From JAWKXU01 sp964468045 (GTDB taxonomy: Bacteria > Pseudomonadota > Alphaproteobacteria > Sphingomonadales > Sphingomonadaceae), in assembly GCA_964468045.1 (NCBI GenBank), contig CAYXTO010000003.1:1-64000 (forward strand): a DNA stretch of 64,000 nt. Direction: 5' to 3'. Below the pieces are notes generated by a model that was not told where the DNA came from, did not search any database, and saw only the letters and a program-made list of their open reading frames with translations. The first letter of the stretch is position 1. Each line of letters starts with the position of its first letter. A program made the translations under genes and the position numbers. Below are positions 24,988 through 33,688 of this stretch, in pieces.

Positions 24988-27234
24988 ATGAGTTTCACCA
25001 GAACCTTTATGCGGGGCGTGCTGTGCGCTTCCGTCGCAATTCCCGCCAGTGCGATGGCACAGGCAACCGGTGAGGTTGCTGACGCGACGTCCTTTGGAAC
25101 AGGGGAAATCGTCGTCACCGCTCAAAGGCGCGCGGAGCGCCTGCAGGACATTCCCGCCACGATCAGCGCGCTCGACGCCGATGCCCTGGCCAAATCCGGT
25201 GTGCTTGACATTACGAATGTGGCGCCGCGCGTTCCCGGCTTTTACGCGGGCGGCTTCGGCGCCAGCCGGCCGCAGCTCTATATTCGCGGCATCGGCACTC
25301 GCCAGTTCGACCCGGGCAGCGAATCCTCGGTCGGCGTGTTCGTCGATGAAAGCTATCTCGGCCGGACCGGCGCGGTGCTGGGCGCGCTCAAGGATATCGA
25401 GCGCGTCGAAGTGCTGAAGGGGCCGCAGGGCACCTTGTATGGCCGCAATACCATCGGCGGCGCGATCAACGTCCTCACCAAGGCGCCCACCGACGAGCTA
25501 TCGGCGGAGTTCGAGGGCTCTTACGGCAATTACGATTATATCGACGTGTTCGGCGCGATATCCGGCCCGATCGCGGGGGATGTGTTGAAGGCGCGCGCGG
25601 CGCTCTGGCATTCCAAGCGGGATGGCTATGTCACCAATCTCACCACCGGCAATCGCCCGCAGGGCCTCGACAACTGGGGCGGCCGCCTGCGTTTCGAGAT
25701 CAACCCGTCCGATAACGTGAAGATCGACCTGATCGGCGAGATCATGCGGGACAAGGGGCGCTCGTTCCAGGGCGAGAACATCGGCAATGTGCTCGATCCG
25801 ACCAATACGCTGCTCGGCAACGCCAATGACGGTCAGCAGATCCTGAGCGACGACCCCTACAAGCAGTATTACACCACCGACCCGGCCTTCGACCGGAATA
25901 TCGATTCCCTCACCGGCAAGATCGACATCGATCTGGGTGGTGCTTCCTTCGTTTCGGTGACGTCCTATCGCAAGATGAAGTACACGGACGATCGCGACTT
26001 CGACAACACCAGCAACGATGTGATCCGCCAGATCACCGCGGAGCGATCGAAGCAGTTCACCCAGGAATTCCGCCTCGTGTCCGATCCGAACGGGTCGCTG
26101 TCGCTGGACGGGCTCGTCGACTGGATCGTCGGCGTCTACTATTATCATGACAAGAGCTTCCATTCCGATACCTTCGATTTCGGGCCGGACAGCATCGTCG
26201 GCGAAGGCGGGGTCGACGTTACCTTCGGCAACTACAAGACCACCAGCACCGCCGTGTTCGGGCAAGCGACCTTTCACATCATGCCTACCTTGGATCTGAC
26301 CCTGGGCGGGCGCTACACCGAAGACAGGAAGCGCGCGCAACTGGGCGGCACGACCGAGGATGCGCTTCCTCTCGTGCCGGCGGATTTCCTAGTCGACAAT
26401 CCCAAAGTCAAGTTCACCAGCTTCGACCCCAAGATCACGCTTTCCTACCGGCCCAATCGCGACATCAATCTCTACGCGACCTATAGCCAGGGCTTCAAAT
26501 CGGGCGGCTATCAGTACACCCCGCTCACCGCGACCCAAGCCGGCCTGGTTTTCCAGCCGGAAGAGATCGACGCTTATGAAGTCGGCATCAAATCCGTCTG
26601 GGGCGGTGGCCTTGCGCGCGTCAACGCTGCTGCATTCTACTACGATTACAAGAACCTGCAGGTTTCGACGGTTGTCCAGCTGCCGGACGGTTCGACCCCC
26701 AGCCTGATCACCAATGCCGGCACCAGCGAGATCAAGGGCGCGGAACTCGAAGTCAGCCTGGAGCCGGTCAGGGGCCTGACCTTCAACGCGGCCTACGCCT
26801 ACACCGATGCGAAGTATGACAGGTATTTTGGCCCGCCGACCGCGGCCTTCCCCAGTGGCGCCGATTTTGGCGGCACGCGCATGGTGCGTGCTCCCAAGCA
26901 TTCGCTCAACCTGAGCGGCGAATACGTCCTGCCGATCGGGGATGAGAGCGATATCACCTTCCGGGCCGACTATTCCTACATCAGCAAGTTCTATCATGAG
27001 CCGGGCGAAGGCCAGCTTGCCTACGGAACCACGATCCCGCTCACCGAAGAGGACGGATATGGTCTTCTGAATGCGCGGATCACCTACAACATGGGCGGAT
27101 TCTATGCGTCGGTGTGGGGGCGGAACATCACCGACAAGCTTTACCGCCGGACGATCCTGGCGCTGCCGGGGCAGGTCATCAACCTGTATGGCGAGCCGCA
27201 AACCTATGGCATAACCATCGGCTATAAATATTGA
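24988..27234 (+). CDS. TonB-dependent outer-membrane receptor
   Basis: The protein has about 748 residues from the ATG at 24988, which is preceded by GGGAGGAAAGG; the frame extends back to 24925 without family sequence. The signal peptide ends near SAMAQA. A TonB box-like EIVVTAQRR is followed by the plug domain (PATISALDADALAKSGV through IERVEVLKGPQGTLYGRNTIGGAINVLTK) and a 22-strand-type barrel ending in an aromatic residue (GYKY). Sphingomonad catabolic clusters often include such receptors to import the hydrophobic substrate. The specific ligand is unknown. Confidence 0.95.
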   Translation: MSFTRTFMRGVLCASVAIPASAMAQATGEVADATSFGTGEIVVTAQRRAERLQDIPATISALDADALAKSGVLDITNVAPRVPGFYAGGFGASRPQLYIRGIGTRQFDPGSESSVGVFVDESYLGRTGAVLGALKDIERVEVLKGPQGTLYGRNTIGGAINVLTKAPTDELSAEFEGSYGNYDYIDVFGAISGPIAGDVLKARAALWHSKRDGYVTNLTTGNRPQGLDNWGGRLRFEINPSDNVKIDLIGEIMRDKGRSFQGENIGNVLDPTNTLLGNANDGQQILSDDPYKQYYTTDPAFDRNIDSLTGKIDIDLGGASFVSVTSYRKMKYTDDRDFDNTSNDVIRQITAERSKQFTQEFRLVSDPNGSLSLDGLVDWIVGVYYYHDKSFHSDTFDFGPDSIVGEGGVDVTFGNYKTTSTAVFGQATFHIMPTLDLTLGGRYTEDRKRAQLGGTTEDALPLVPADFLVDNPKVKFTSFDPKITLSYRPNRDINLYATYSQGFKSGGYQYTPLTATQAGLVFQPEEIDAYEVGIKSVWGGGLARVNAAAFYYDYKNLQVSTVVQLPDGSTPSLITNAGTSEIKGAELEVSLEPVRGLTFNAAYAYTDAKYDRYFGPPTAAFPSGADFGGTRMVRAPKHSLNLSGEYVLPIGDESDITFRADYSYISKFYHEPGEGQLAYGTTIPLTEEDGYGLLNARITYNMGGFYASVWGRNITDKLYRRTILALPGQVINLYGEPQTYGITIGYKY

Positions 27235-27241
27235 TCGATGC

Positions 27242-27277
27242 CCGGCCGGGCGATTGCCGTCCGGCCGGAATTTTGTT
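27242..27277 (+). terminator. Hairpin and T-run after the TonB receptor
   Basis: CCGGCCGG at 27242-27249 pairs with CCGGCCGG at 27261-27268, followed by AATTTTGTT. It begins 8 nt after the receptor stop and ends just before the ribosome site of the enoyl-CoA hydratase, so it probably reduces read-through into that gene. Confidence 0.6.
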
Positions 27278-27284
27278 GGGGAGC

Positions 27285-28091
27285 ATGATCATCACATATC
27301 AGTTTCTACGCTTCGAGCAGCGCGGAGCGATCGGCATCGTCACCCTGGACCGGCCCGATCGGCTCAATGCCCTGAATCCTGGTTTGATGAAGGAATTGGC
27401 GGATTGTTTCACCACGCTGCGGGATCGGCATGATATCAGGGTCGTACTGCTGCGGGGTGAAGGGCGGGCATTCTGCGCCGGGGCCGATCTGAATTCAGAT
27501 GCCATGGTTCCCGATGGCCCCGGCCGGGCGCAGAAGCAGATGCGAGTGCAGAAGATCGCGTCCGGCATCGTGGCGGCAATGCGCGATTGTCCCCAGCCGA
27601 TCATCGCCTTGCTGAAAGGCCCGGTCTGTGGTGGCGGCTTCTCGATCGCGCTGGCGGCCGATGTCCGGCTCGCGACGCCCGATACGCGGATGAACGTGGC
27701 CAATCTGAAGGTCGGCCTGGGCGGCCCGGACATGGGTTCGGGCTATATGCTGCCAAGACTGATCGGCTGGTCCGCCGCCGCAGCGCTGATGTTCACCGGC
27801 GATTTCATTCAGGCGGAGCGCGCCTATCAACTCGGGCTGGTGGCCGAGCTTGCCGATCCGGAAGAGCTGGACCGGGTGGGCGAGGACTGGGCCGGGCGAA
27901 TGCTGGCCGCATCGCCGATGGGACTTCGGCTGACCAAGGAATCGCTCAATCAGCTGGTCGATTGCAATGGCTTGGCGGCGGCTCTCGCCATGGAAGATAT
28001 CCAGCAGACCCTGCTGCTGGGGACGGCCGATCACCGGGAAGCAGTCTCGGCCTTTCTCGAAAAGCGCAAGCCGGACTATCGGGATGAGTGA
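27285..28091 (+). CDS. Enoyl-CoA hydratase/isomerase
   Basis: The 268-residue crotonase-fold protein starts at MIITYQFLRFEQRGAIG, preceded by TTGGGGAGC. The oxyanion-hole segments are GRAFCAGADLNSDAM and LKGPVCGGGFSIALAADVR. The second catalytic acid seen in hydratases cannot be firmly placed, so isomerase or hydratase are both possible. It is first in a tight operon with an acyl-CoA synthetase and a kinase, which fits side-chain acyl-CoA metabolism. Confidence 0.9.
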   Translation: MIITYQFLRFEQRGAIGIVTLDRPDRLNALNPGLMKELADCFTTLRDRHDIRVVLLRGEGRAFCAGADLNSDAMVPDGPGRAQKQMRVQKIASGIVAAMRDCPQPIIALLKGPVCGGGFSIALAADVRLATPDTRMNVANLKVGLGGPDMGSGYMLPRLIGWSAAAALMFTGDFIQAERAYQLGLVAELADPEELDRVGEDWAGRMLAASPMGLRLTKESLNQLVDCNGLAAALAMEDIQQTLLLGTADHREAVSAFLEKRKPDYRDE

Positions 28092-28122
28092 CATACCCCG
28101 CCGGGGCGCATTGGCGGGGGGC

Positions 28123-29730
28123 ATGATGAATGTTCCCATGCTGCTGTCGGAACTGATCGATTACGCCGCCGACTATCACGGACAGGTCGAAGTCGTCGGG
28201 CGCAGGCTCGACGATAGCGTCGAGCGGGAGGACTGGAGGCGCATTCGGGCAAGGAGTGCCCGCATCGCGAACGCGCTCCTGGCGCACGGCTATGACGAGA
28301 ATGCCCGGGTCGCTTCCCTGGCTTGGAATACGCTCGATCACCTCGGGTTATTCTACGGTGTGCTCGGTCTAGGTATCCCTCTGCACACGTTGAACCCCCG
28401 TTTGACCGCCGATGATCTCGCCTACATGGCGGAGAAAGTCGGCGACGACCTGTGTTTTCTAGATGCGGGAAATATCGCGCTGGCGCTGGAGCTTGCGCCG
28501 CTGGCCCCGGTGATCAAGCGATGGGTGTTCTTCGGAGATGCGCTCCCTGATGGAGCGGAGAAACTGCCGGGGATCGTCACAATCGGCGAATTCCTGGGAG
28601 ATGCGGCGGCCGACATTTGCTGGCCCAGCTTCGAGGAGGATCGCGCCGCCACGATCTGCTTTACCTCCGGCACAACCGGGCGGCCGAAGGGCGTGATCTA
28701 CTCCCATCGTTCGATAACCCTTTCCGCGATGAATATGTCCATGGCGGACATGTATGCAACCAGCATCGGCGGTGAAGCGGAGACGGTGCTGCCGATCGCG
28801 GCGATGTATCACGCCAATGCCTGGATGATGCCGTTCACGGCGCCCTTGAACGGCCAGAAGCTGGTGCTGCCGGGGCGGCGGCTGGACGCGGCGGCGGTGC
28901 TCGACCTGATCCTTTCGGAGGAGGTCACCCTGGCCGGCGCAGTGCCGACGATCTGGCTCGATATCATCGGCGAGATGAACCGGCGCGGCATCGAACATAC
29001 AAGCCTGCGCACGGCCCTTGTGGCGGGAACGCCGCTGCCGCCTGCCGTGGCGGATGCCTTGACCGAAAAAGGCATCACTCCGCGACAGAGCTTTGGCATG
29101 ACCGAAGTTCCAGGCGCGGCCCGTGGCGCTCCCCCGCGCGGGTCGGCGGCTCTTGATGCTTCGGCCCGGTGGCGCCTCGCCGTGAGTCGCCAGGGGCGGG
29201 TGGCGTTCCAGGCGAAATTCCGGCTGGTCGATGAACAGGGGAACTTGCTGCCGCATGACGGCACCAGCCGGGGCTTGCTCCAGGTTCGCGGCGCCACGGT
29301 CTGCGGACGCTATATGGATGAAGAAGGCCGAGCACGTGAATGGCTGGATACGGGCGACATCGGGGTGATTCACCCGGATGCGACGATCGAGATCCTGGAT
29401 CGCGCAAAGGATGCGATCAAGTCCGGCGGGGAATGGATAAGCTCCCCGCAGCTCGAAGCGGCGGCGTCAAGTCATCCCGGCGTAAGGGAAGCGGCAGTGA
29501 TCGCTATTCCGGATCCCCGGTGGCAGGAACGGCCGCTGCTGATTTGCGTAAGCGAGCCGGGTGCACCCGATCGCCCCAGTGATGACGAATTGCGCCAGCA
29601 CATGCAAAGCCAGGTTGCGAAATGGTGGCTGCCCGAGCGGATCGAATGGGTGAAAAGCCTGCCCAAGACGCCGACCGGAAAGCTCGACAAGGTCACCCTG
29701 CGCCGCGAAATGAATCTGGAAAAACTGTGA
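28123..29730 (+). CDS. Acyl-CoA synthetase (AMP-forming), copy 1
   Basis: The protein has about 535 residues from the ATG at 28123; an in-frame ATG at 28084 overlapping the previous stop is the alternative, but the N-terminus from 28123 aligns better with the paralogue at 33.7-35.3 kb. The AMP-binding motif is ATICFTSGTTGRPKGVIYSHRS. Later are WLDTGDIG and the hinge/lysine region AKDAIKSGGEWIS, with the C-terminal PTGKLDKVTLR carrying the catalytic Lys. It activates a carboxylic acid to its CoA thioester. Confidence 0.9.
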   Translation: MMNVPMLLSELIDYAADYHGQVEVVGRRLDDSVEREDWRRIRARSARIANALLAHGYDENARVASLAWNTLDHLGLFYGVLGLGIPLHTLNPRLTADDLAYMAEKVGDDLCFLDAGNIALALELAPLAPVIKRWVFFGDALPDGAEKLPGIVTIGEFLGDAAADICWPSFEEDRAATICFTSGTTGRPKGVIYSHRSITLSAMNMSMADMYATSIGGEAETVLPIAAMYHANAWMMPFTAPLNGQKLVLPGRRLDAAAVLDLILSEEVTLAGAVPTIWLDIIGEMNRRGIEHTSLRTALVAGTPLPPAVADALTEKGITPRQSFGMTEVPGAARGAPPRGSAALDASARWRLAVSRQGRVAFQAKFRLVDEQGNLLPHDGTSRGLLQVRGATVCGRYMDEEGRAREWLDTGDIGVIHPDATIEILDRAKDAIKSGGEWISSPQLEAAASSHPGVREAAVIAIPDPRWQERPLLICVSEPGAPDRPSDDELRQHMQSQVAKWWLPERIEWVKSLPKTPTGKLDKVTLRREMNLEKL

Positions 29731-30878
29731 CGCTTCCGCTCGAACCGCAAATTCGCGAGTTGTTCGCGAAGGAGCAGGCAGAAGCCAGGCCTGCGGTCAC
29801 CGCTGCCGATATCCCGGCGAATTACGAATGCATCACGGATGAATGGCTGACCGGGATAGTTTGCCGCGATGTGCCGGGTGCGCGCGTGGTCGCGCATGAA
29901 CTGGACGAGCCTGACGAAGGCACCAACAATCGGCGCCGTATCGAACTGGAGTATAACGCGGTCGGGCAGCAGGCGGGGTTACCGGCCTCCGTATTTTGCA
30001 AGGCGACGAGCGGCCTGCGCAACCGGCTGATGCTGGCCCATTCCGGAGCCATTCGTTGTGAAGTCGGCTTCTACAAGCATGTGCGGCCGCATGTGGATTT
30101 CGAAGTCCCCTTCGCCTTTCATGCCGATTACGATCCGCAGAGCTTCAATTCGATCATCGTGCTGGAAGATTTGCGCGGGAAGGGCAGATTCCTCGACATG
30201 GAGCGCGACGGATCGCTGGAATTGATGCGTGAGCAATTGTCGCTTCTGGCCAGGCTTCATGGACGCTGGGCGGGAGCACCGGAGCTTGCCGAACGTTTCG
30301 CTGCCCTGCCGACCTGGGAGGAGCGGTTTCGCGGGCTGATGATCGTCAACCTCGAGCGGGCTTGCCGGGAAGGTCTGGAACATGCCCGTGCGCTTGTCCC
30401 GCCGCGCTTGTGGGACAATCGCGACAGGATCTGGCCGGCAACCCTGGCTTCCCTTGAAACCCAGGCAAGGTTGCCGCGTGGCCTCGGCCATGGCGATGTC
30501 CATTTGCATAATTGGTATCGGCTTGAGGACGGCACGCTCGGGCTGGGCGATTGGGGTGTCGTCCATCGGGGGCATTGGGGGCGGGACCTGGCCTATTGTC
30601 TTGTTGCCGGGCTTTCGGTGGACGAACGCCGTGCCTATCAGGATGAACTGCTTGCCCATTATCTTGCAGAGCTGAAGAGGCAGGGCGGCCAGGATATTTC
30701 CCTTGAAGATGCGAAGGCTATTTGCCGCCAGGCGATCATGACTGCACTTGCCTTCTGGACCATGACGGTCGCTCCGGTTCCCGAGATGCCGGACATGCAG
30801 CCACCCAAGACGGCTTTGGCATTCACCGCGAGGCTTGCAGCAGCCGTAGATGACTGGACGTCTCTGGACGCGTTTTGA
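29727..30878 (+). CDS. APH-fold phosphotransferase (small-molecule kinase)
   Basis: The protein has about 383 residues and starts at a GTG overlapping the synthetase stop by 4 nt. The kinase motifs are the Brenner loop LGHGDVHLHNWYR and the metal-binding LGDWGVVHRGHWGRDLAY, typical of aminoglycoside-phosphotransferase-fold kinases. A resistance role is unlikely in this setting. APH-fold kinases next to acyl-CoA synthetases, such as LvaA of levulinate catabolism and ACAD10/11, phosphorylate hydroxyacyl-CoAs, which is the best guess here. Confidence 0.8.
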   Translation: MTLPLEPQIRELFAKEQAEARPAVTAADIPANYECITDEWLTGIVCRDVPGARVVAHELDEPDEGTNNRRRIELEYNAVGQQAGLPASVFCKATSGLRNRLMLAHSGAIRCEVGFYKHVRPHVDFEVPFAFHADYDPQSFNSIIVLEDLRGKGRFLDMERDGSLELMREQLSLLARLHGRWAGAPELAERFAALPTWEERFRGLMIVNLERACREGLEHARALVPPRLWDNRDRIWPATLASLETQARLPRGLGHGDVHLHNWYRLEDGTLGLGDWGVVHRGHWGRDLAYCLVAGLSVDERRAYQDELLAHYLAELKRQGGQDISLEDAKAICRQAIMTALAFWTMTVAPVPEMPDMQPPKTALAFTARLAAAVDDWTSLDAF

Positions 30879-30924
30879 TGCCGATACTTGTTCGGCTCTG
30901 GCAGAGAGGGTAAGTCGAGTTCCC

Positions 30925-31662
30925 ATGAGCTCCACTTCCCTCAAGACACGCCCCTCCACACAGAAAGAGCGGGTTTTCGAGAAGGTTCGCGATGCGGTTC
31001 TCGCAGACATAAAATCCGGAGAACTGGCGCCGGGCGACAGATTACCGAGCGAGAGAGAGCTTTCGAGCAAATATTCGGCAAGCCGCTCCGCCGTCCGCGA
31101 AGGTTTGCGGGCATTGGAAACCTCGGGAGTGCTGCGTTTCGCCAAGGGAACTTCGGGCGGCGCTTTCGTGCGTGAACGAAGCGCGGACGGCATTGCACGT
31201 TCCCTGCATGACATGATCATTCTGGGGCGAATGCCGCTGGCCGATATCATGGTGGTTCGGCGCAGTCTGCTTCTGCTGGCGATCGACCTGGCGGTCGAAC
31301 GCTCGACCGAGGAGGACTTTGCCCGGCTCGATGCGAATATCGAGGAAATGGCCGCAGCCATTTCCACCGGCGATCCGCTGGTGACGATAGAACCGATCAT
31401 GCGCTTCAATCGCCTTCTGGGAAGATCGTCCCATAATCCCGTTCTCGAACTGGTGATCGACACGGTTTCCGCGATCATGGCCGAAGTGCTCAACAAGCTT
31501 GGCTTGCCGACCGTGATAGATCTCGTTTCTCCGCGTCGTGCAATTGTCGCTCATCTGCGAAATCGCGATGCCGCCTCTGCGAAAGAAGCGCTTGCCGGCC
31601 ATTTATCGGTGACCACGCGCTATGTGCTGGAAAAGGCCGATCTCGAAGGGCCGGCAATCTGA
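30925..31662 (+). CDS. GntR-family regulator, FadR/FCD subgroup
   Basis: The protein has about 245 residues from MSSTSLKTRP; the frame runs back to 30850 inside the kinase end. The winged HTH is KVRDAVLADIKSGELAPGDRLPSERELSSKYSASRSAVREGLRALE, followed by an all-helical FCD domain with likely metal-binding residues. The downstream site at 31666-31682 is the TGGT-N3-ACCA operator expected for this subgroup. It therefore probably controls the CrtC-like/kinase operon that follows. Confidence 0.93.
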   Translation: MSSTSLKTRPSTQKERVFEKVRDAVLADIKSGELAPGDRLPSERELSSKYSASRSAVREGLRALETSGVLRFAKGTSGGAFVRERSADGIARSLHDMIILGRMPLADIMVVRRSLLLLAIDLAVERSTEEDFARLDANIEEMAAAISTGDPLVTIEPIMRFNRLLGRSSHNPVLELVIDTVSAIMAEVLNKLGLPTVIDLVSPRRAIVAHLRNRDAASAKEALAGHLSVTTRYVLEKADLEGPAI

Positions 31663-31665
31663 TTT

Positions 31666-31682
31666 GAATGGTTGGACCATTC
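31666..31682. promoter_or_regulatory. GntR/FadR-type operator
   Basis: GAATGGT-TGG-ACCATTC is a perfect 17-bp palindrome 49 bp before the next start codon. Its core TGGT-N3-ACCA matches the FCD-GntR consensus, and it lies directly after the GntR gene. Confidence 0.75.
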
Positions 31683-31730
31683 AGCCCACCCTTGCTACAG
31701 GCCGGCCACCATCCCCCGTAGGAGAGGATC

Positions 31731-32648
31731 ATGAGCCATTTCGAAGAAAAGGATTACCTGCGTCATTCGCCCGATGAAACAGGCAAGATGCGGGATTCGC
31801 TGTTCTGGCAAACCATGTTTGGCGAGGAACAGCTCGGCTTCCAGGCCTATCTTTATGTGACCGCCAAGGGGAAAGCCGGCTTCAACGTGATCCTTTGGGG
31901 CGAAGGCAAGCCCTTGGGCTTCGACCGCATAGAGGGCGAAATCCCGCCCGGCATGGATTTCGACGATTTTCGGCTAGGCAGCCTGTCCTTGCAGAACACG
32001 GGATTGGGTGCGCCTGCGCGGCTGGCCTATGATGGGGAGCGGATGAAGTTCGACTTCACCTTCACCGGCAGCCATGCGCCCTTCAGCTACCACGCCAATC
32101 CGGATGGCCTTCCGCAGTGGATGGCGCGCAACCGGTTCGAGCAGGGCGGGCGGATCAAGGGTTGGATCGAGGCTAGGGGCAAGCGGCTGGAGTTCGACCA
32201 GCCGGGCCATCGCGATCATAGTTGGGGCAACCGCAATTGGGGCATGCCCCAGCACTGGAAATGGTTCTGTGCCTATACGCCTGATGGTTCGGTCACGTTG
32301 AATGGTTGGATCTGGATCGCACGGGGCGAAATGGGCTGCGCCGGGTTTGTGCATCGCGATGGACGGACGATTCCCGTCGCGACCATTCGCCAGAGCGCCA
32401 AATACGATCCGGACATGAGCCAGCGCAGGCTGGATGCGGTGCTGGTCGATGTGGAAGGGAAGGAAACCGCGCTGGTGCTGGAACGCTTCGGATTGATCAA
32501 ATTGCCGACTGGCGACAAGATCGGCACGATCATCCAGGAAGCGGCCTGTTCCGCAACGATCGATGGCGTGGCGGGGCTTGGCCAGTTCGAGACCCAATGG
32601 CATCAATCCTATCTGGATCATCTCATCGAGACGGGTTCGACTGGATGA
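31731..32648 (+). CDS. CrtC/AttH-like lipocalin-fold protein (DUF7064-type)
   Basis: This 305-residue cytosolic protein lacks a signal peptide. The C-terminal half contains the GHRDHSWGNRNWG segment shared with hydroxyneurosporene synthase (CrtC) and AttH-like proteins; CrtC hydrates an isoprenoid double bond. The N-terminal half has beta-rich sequence with a Trp/Phe-rich core. Function is not established. It is translationally coupled to a kinase (ATGA overlap) under a GntR operator. A hydratase or binding protein for a terpenoid intermediate is speculation. Confidence 0.6.
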   Translation: MSHFEEKDYLRHSPDETGKMRDSLFWQTMFGEEQLGFQAYLYVTAKGKAGFNVILWGEGKPLGFDRIEGEIPPGMDFDDFRLGSLSLQNTGLGAPARLAYDGERMKFDFTFTGSHAPFSYHANPDGLPQWMARNRFEQGGRIKGWIEARGKRLEFDQPGHRDHSWGNRNWGMPQHWKWFCAYTPDGSVTLNGWIWIARGEMGCAGFVHRDGRTIPVATIRQSAKYDPDMSQRRLDAVLVDVEGKETALVLERFGLIKLPTGDKIGTIIQEAACSATIDGVAGLGQFETQWHQSYLDHLIETGSTG

Positions 32649-33661
32649 GCTGGCAATGGGATGACGAAACGCTTGCCGGCCTTGCCCGTATTCTTGGCGA
32701 GCTTGGCCTGGCGGGAGATGGGAATCTGCGGCCCGTTCCCATTGGGGATGGCCACTCCAACCTGACCTACCGGATCGAGGGGGCGTCGTGTCCCCTGGTT
32801 CTGCGTCGCCCGCCCCCGCCGCCATTTCCCCCCGGTTCCAATGACGTCAAGCGTGAAGCACGGATCCTGTCGGCGCTCGCGGGCAATGGAGTGCCGGTGC
32901 CCGAAGTGCATGCGGTCGTCGACGCTGGCGAATTGCTGGACGTTCCGTTTTACGTGATGAGCCTGGTGGAAGGCGATGTCATCACCACTCAACTGCCGGA
33001 TCGTTTCGCACGGCCCGAGCAGGCACAGGCGATGGGCTTCGAACAGGTTGATGTCATTTCGCGCCTCCATTCCGTCGACTGGCGCGGGGTGGGACTGGAA
33101 ACGCTTGGGCGCCCTGAGGGATTCAACGCGCGCCACCTTGCACGGCTTTCGTCCTTGGTCCGGGACGCGGAGGGCAATCTCTCCCCTGAATTCGCGCCAG
33201 TCCACACCTGGCTGGAGGCGAATTGCCCGGTCGAGAGCGGCGCTGCGCTGATCCACAACGACTGCCGGATCGGCAATGTGATCTGGGCGCCAGGCGAAAC
33301 TCCGCGTATCGCTGCGGTGCTGGATTGGGAATTGGCGACCATCGGCGACCCGCTGATGGATTTCGCCTATGTGGTGGCTTCGCTTCCCCGCGAAGGGCAG
33401 TCACGCACCCCGGTGCAGGATCTGGCAACGGCCTGCCTTGCTGAAGGCTTTCCGGATACTTCGGAACTGGCCGGCCGGTATCGCGAGGATACCGGGGCTG
33501 ATCTCACCAATCTCGACTGGTTCCTGGCGATGGTGAACTGGAAGCTTGCCACCCTTTATGCCTATTCGCGGCGCAAGGGCGACGATCCCTATTTCGCTGA
33601 TGACAGCCATGTTGCCCGCTTTCTCTCAGAAGCGGCTCATCATGCGGGGCTGCCGGCGTGA
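32645..33661 (+). CDS. APH-fold phosphotransferase, ACAD10/LvaA-like kinase
   Basis: The 338-residue kinase starts at the ATG overlapping the upstream stop by 4 nt. The N-lobe has PIGDGHSNLTYRIE and PLVLRRPPPPPF. Catalytic HNDCRIGNVIW and metal-binding AVLDWELATIGDPLMDFAYV are close to the kinase half of ACAD10/11 and to LvaA. Those enzymes phosphorylate the hydroxyl of a 4-hydroxyacyl-CoA so that it can be eliminated. It is convergent with the acyl-CoA synthetase at 33.7 kb. This is a better family match than the first kinase. Confidence 0.88.
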   Translation: MSWQWDDETLAGLARILGELGLAGDGNLRPVPIGDGHSNLTYRIEGASCPLVLRRPPPPPFPPGSNDVKREARILSALAGNGVPVPEVHAVVDAGELLDVPFYVMSLVEGDVITTQLPDRFARPEQAQAMGFEQVDVISRLHSVDWRGVGLETLGRPEGFNARHLARLSSLVRDAEGNLSPEFAPVHTWLEANCPVESGAALIHNDCRIGNVIWAPGETPRIAAVLDWELATIGDPLMDFAYVVASLPREGQSRTPVQDLATACLAEGFPDTSELAGRYREDTGADLTNLDWFLAMVNWKLATLYAYSRRKGDDPYFADDSHVARFLSEAAHHAGLPA

Positions 33662-33688
33662 GGCTATAATCCCAAGCCAATGCCGCGG

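Noticed and set aside
29727..30878. Aminoglycoside resistance gene
   Set aside because: The APH fold is shared by many metabolic kinases, and the gene is inside a catabolic operon overlapping an acyl-CoA synthetase. A resistance role has no support.
32306..33661. Frame extending the second kinase upstream by over 110 residues
   Set aside because: The extension overlaps the CrtC-like gene in another frame. The family match starts at the ATG at 32645, which overlaps the upstream stop by 4 nt.
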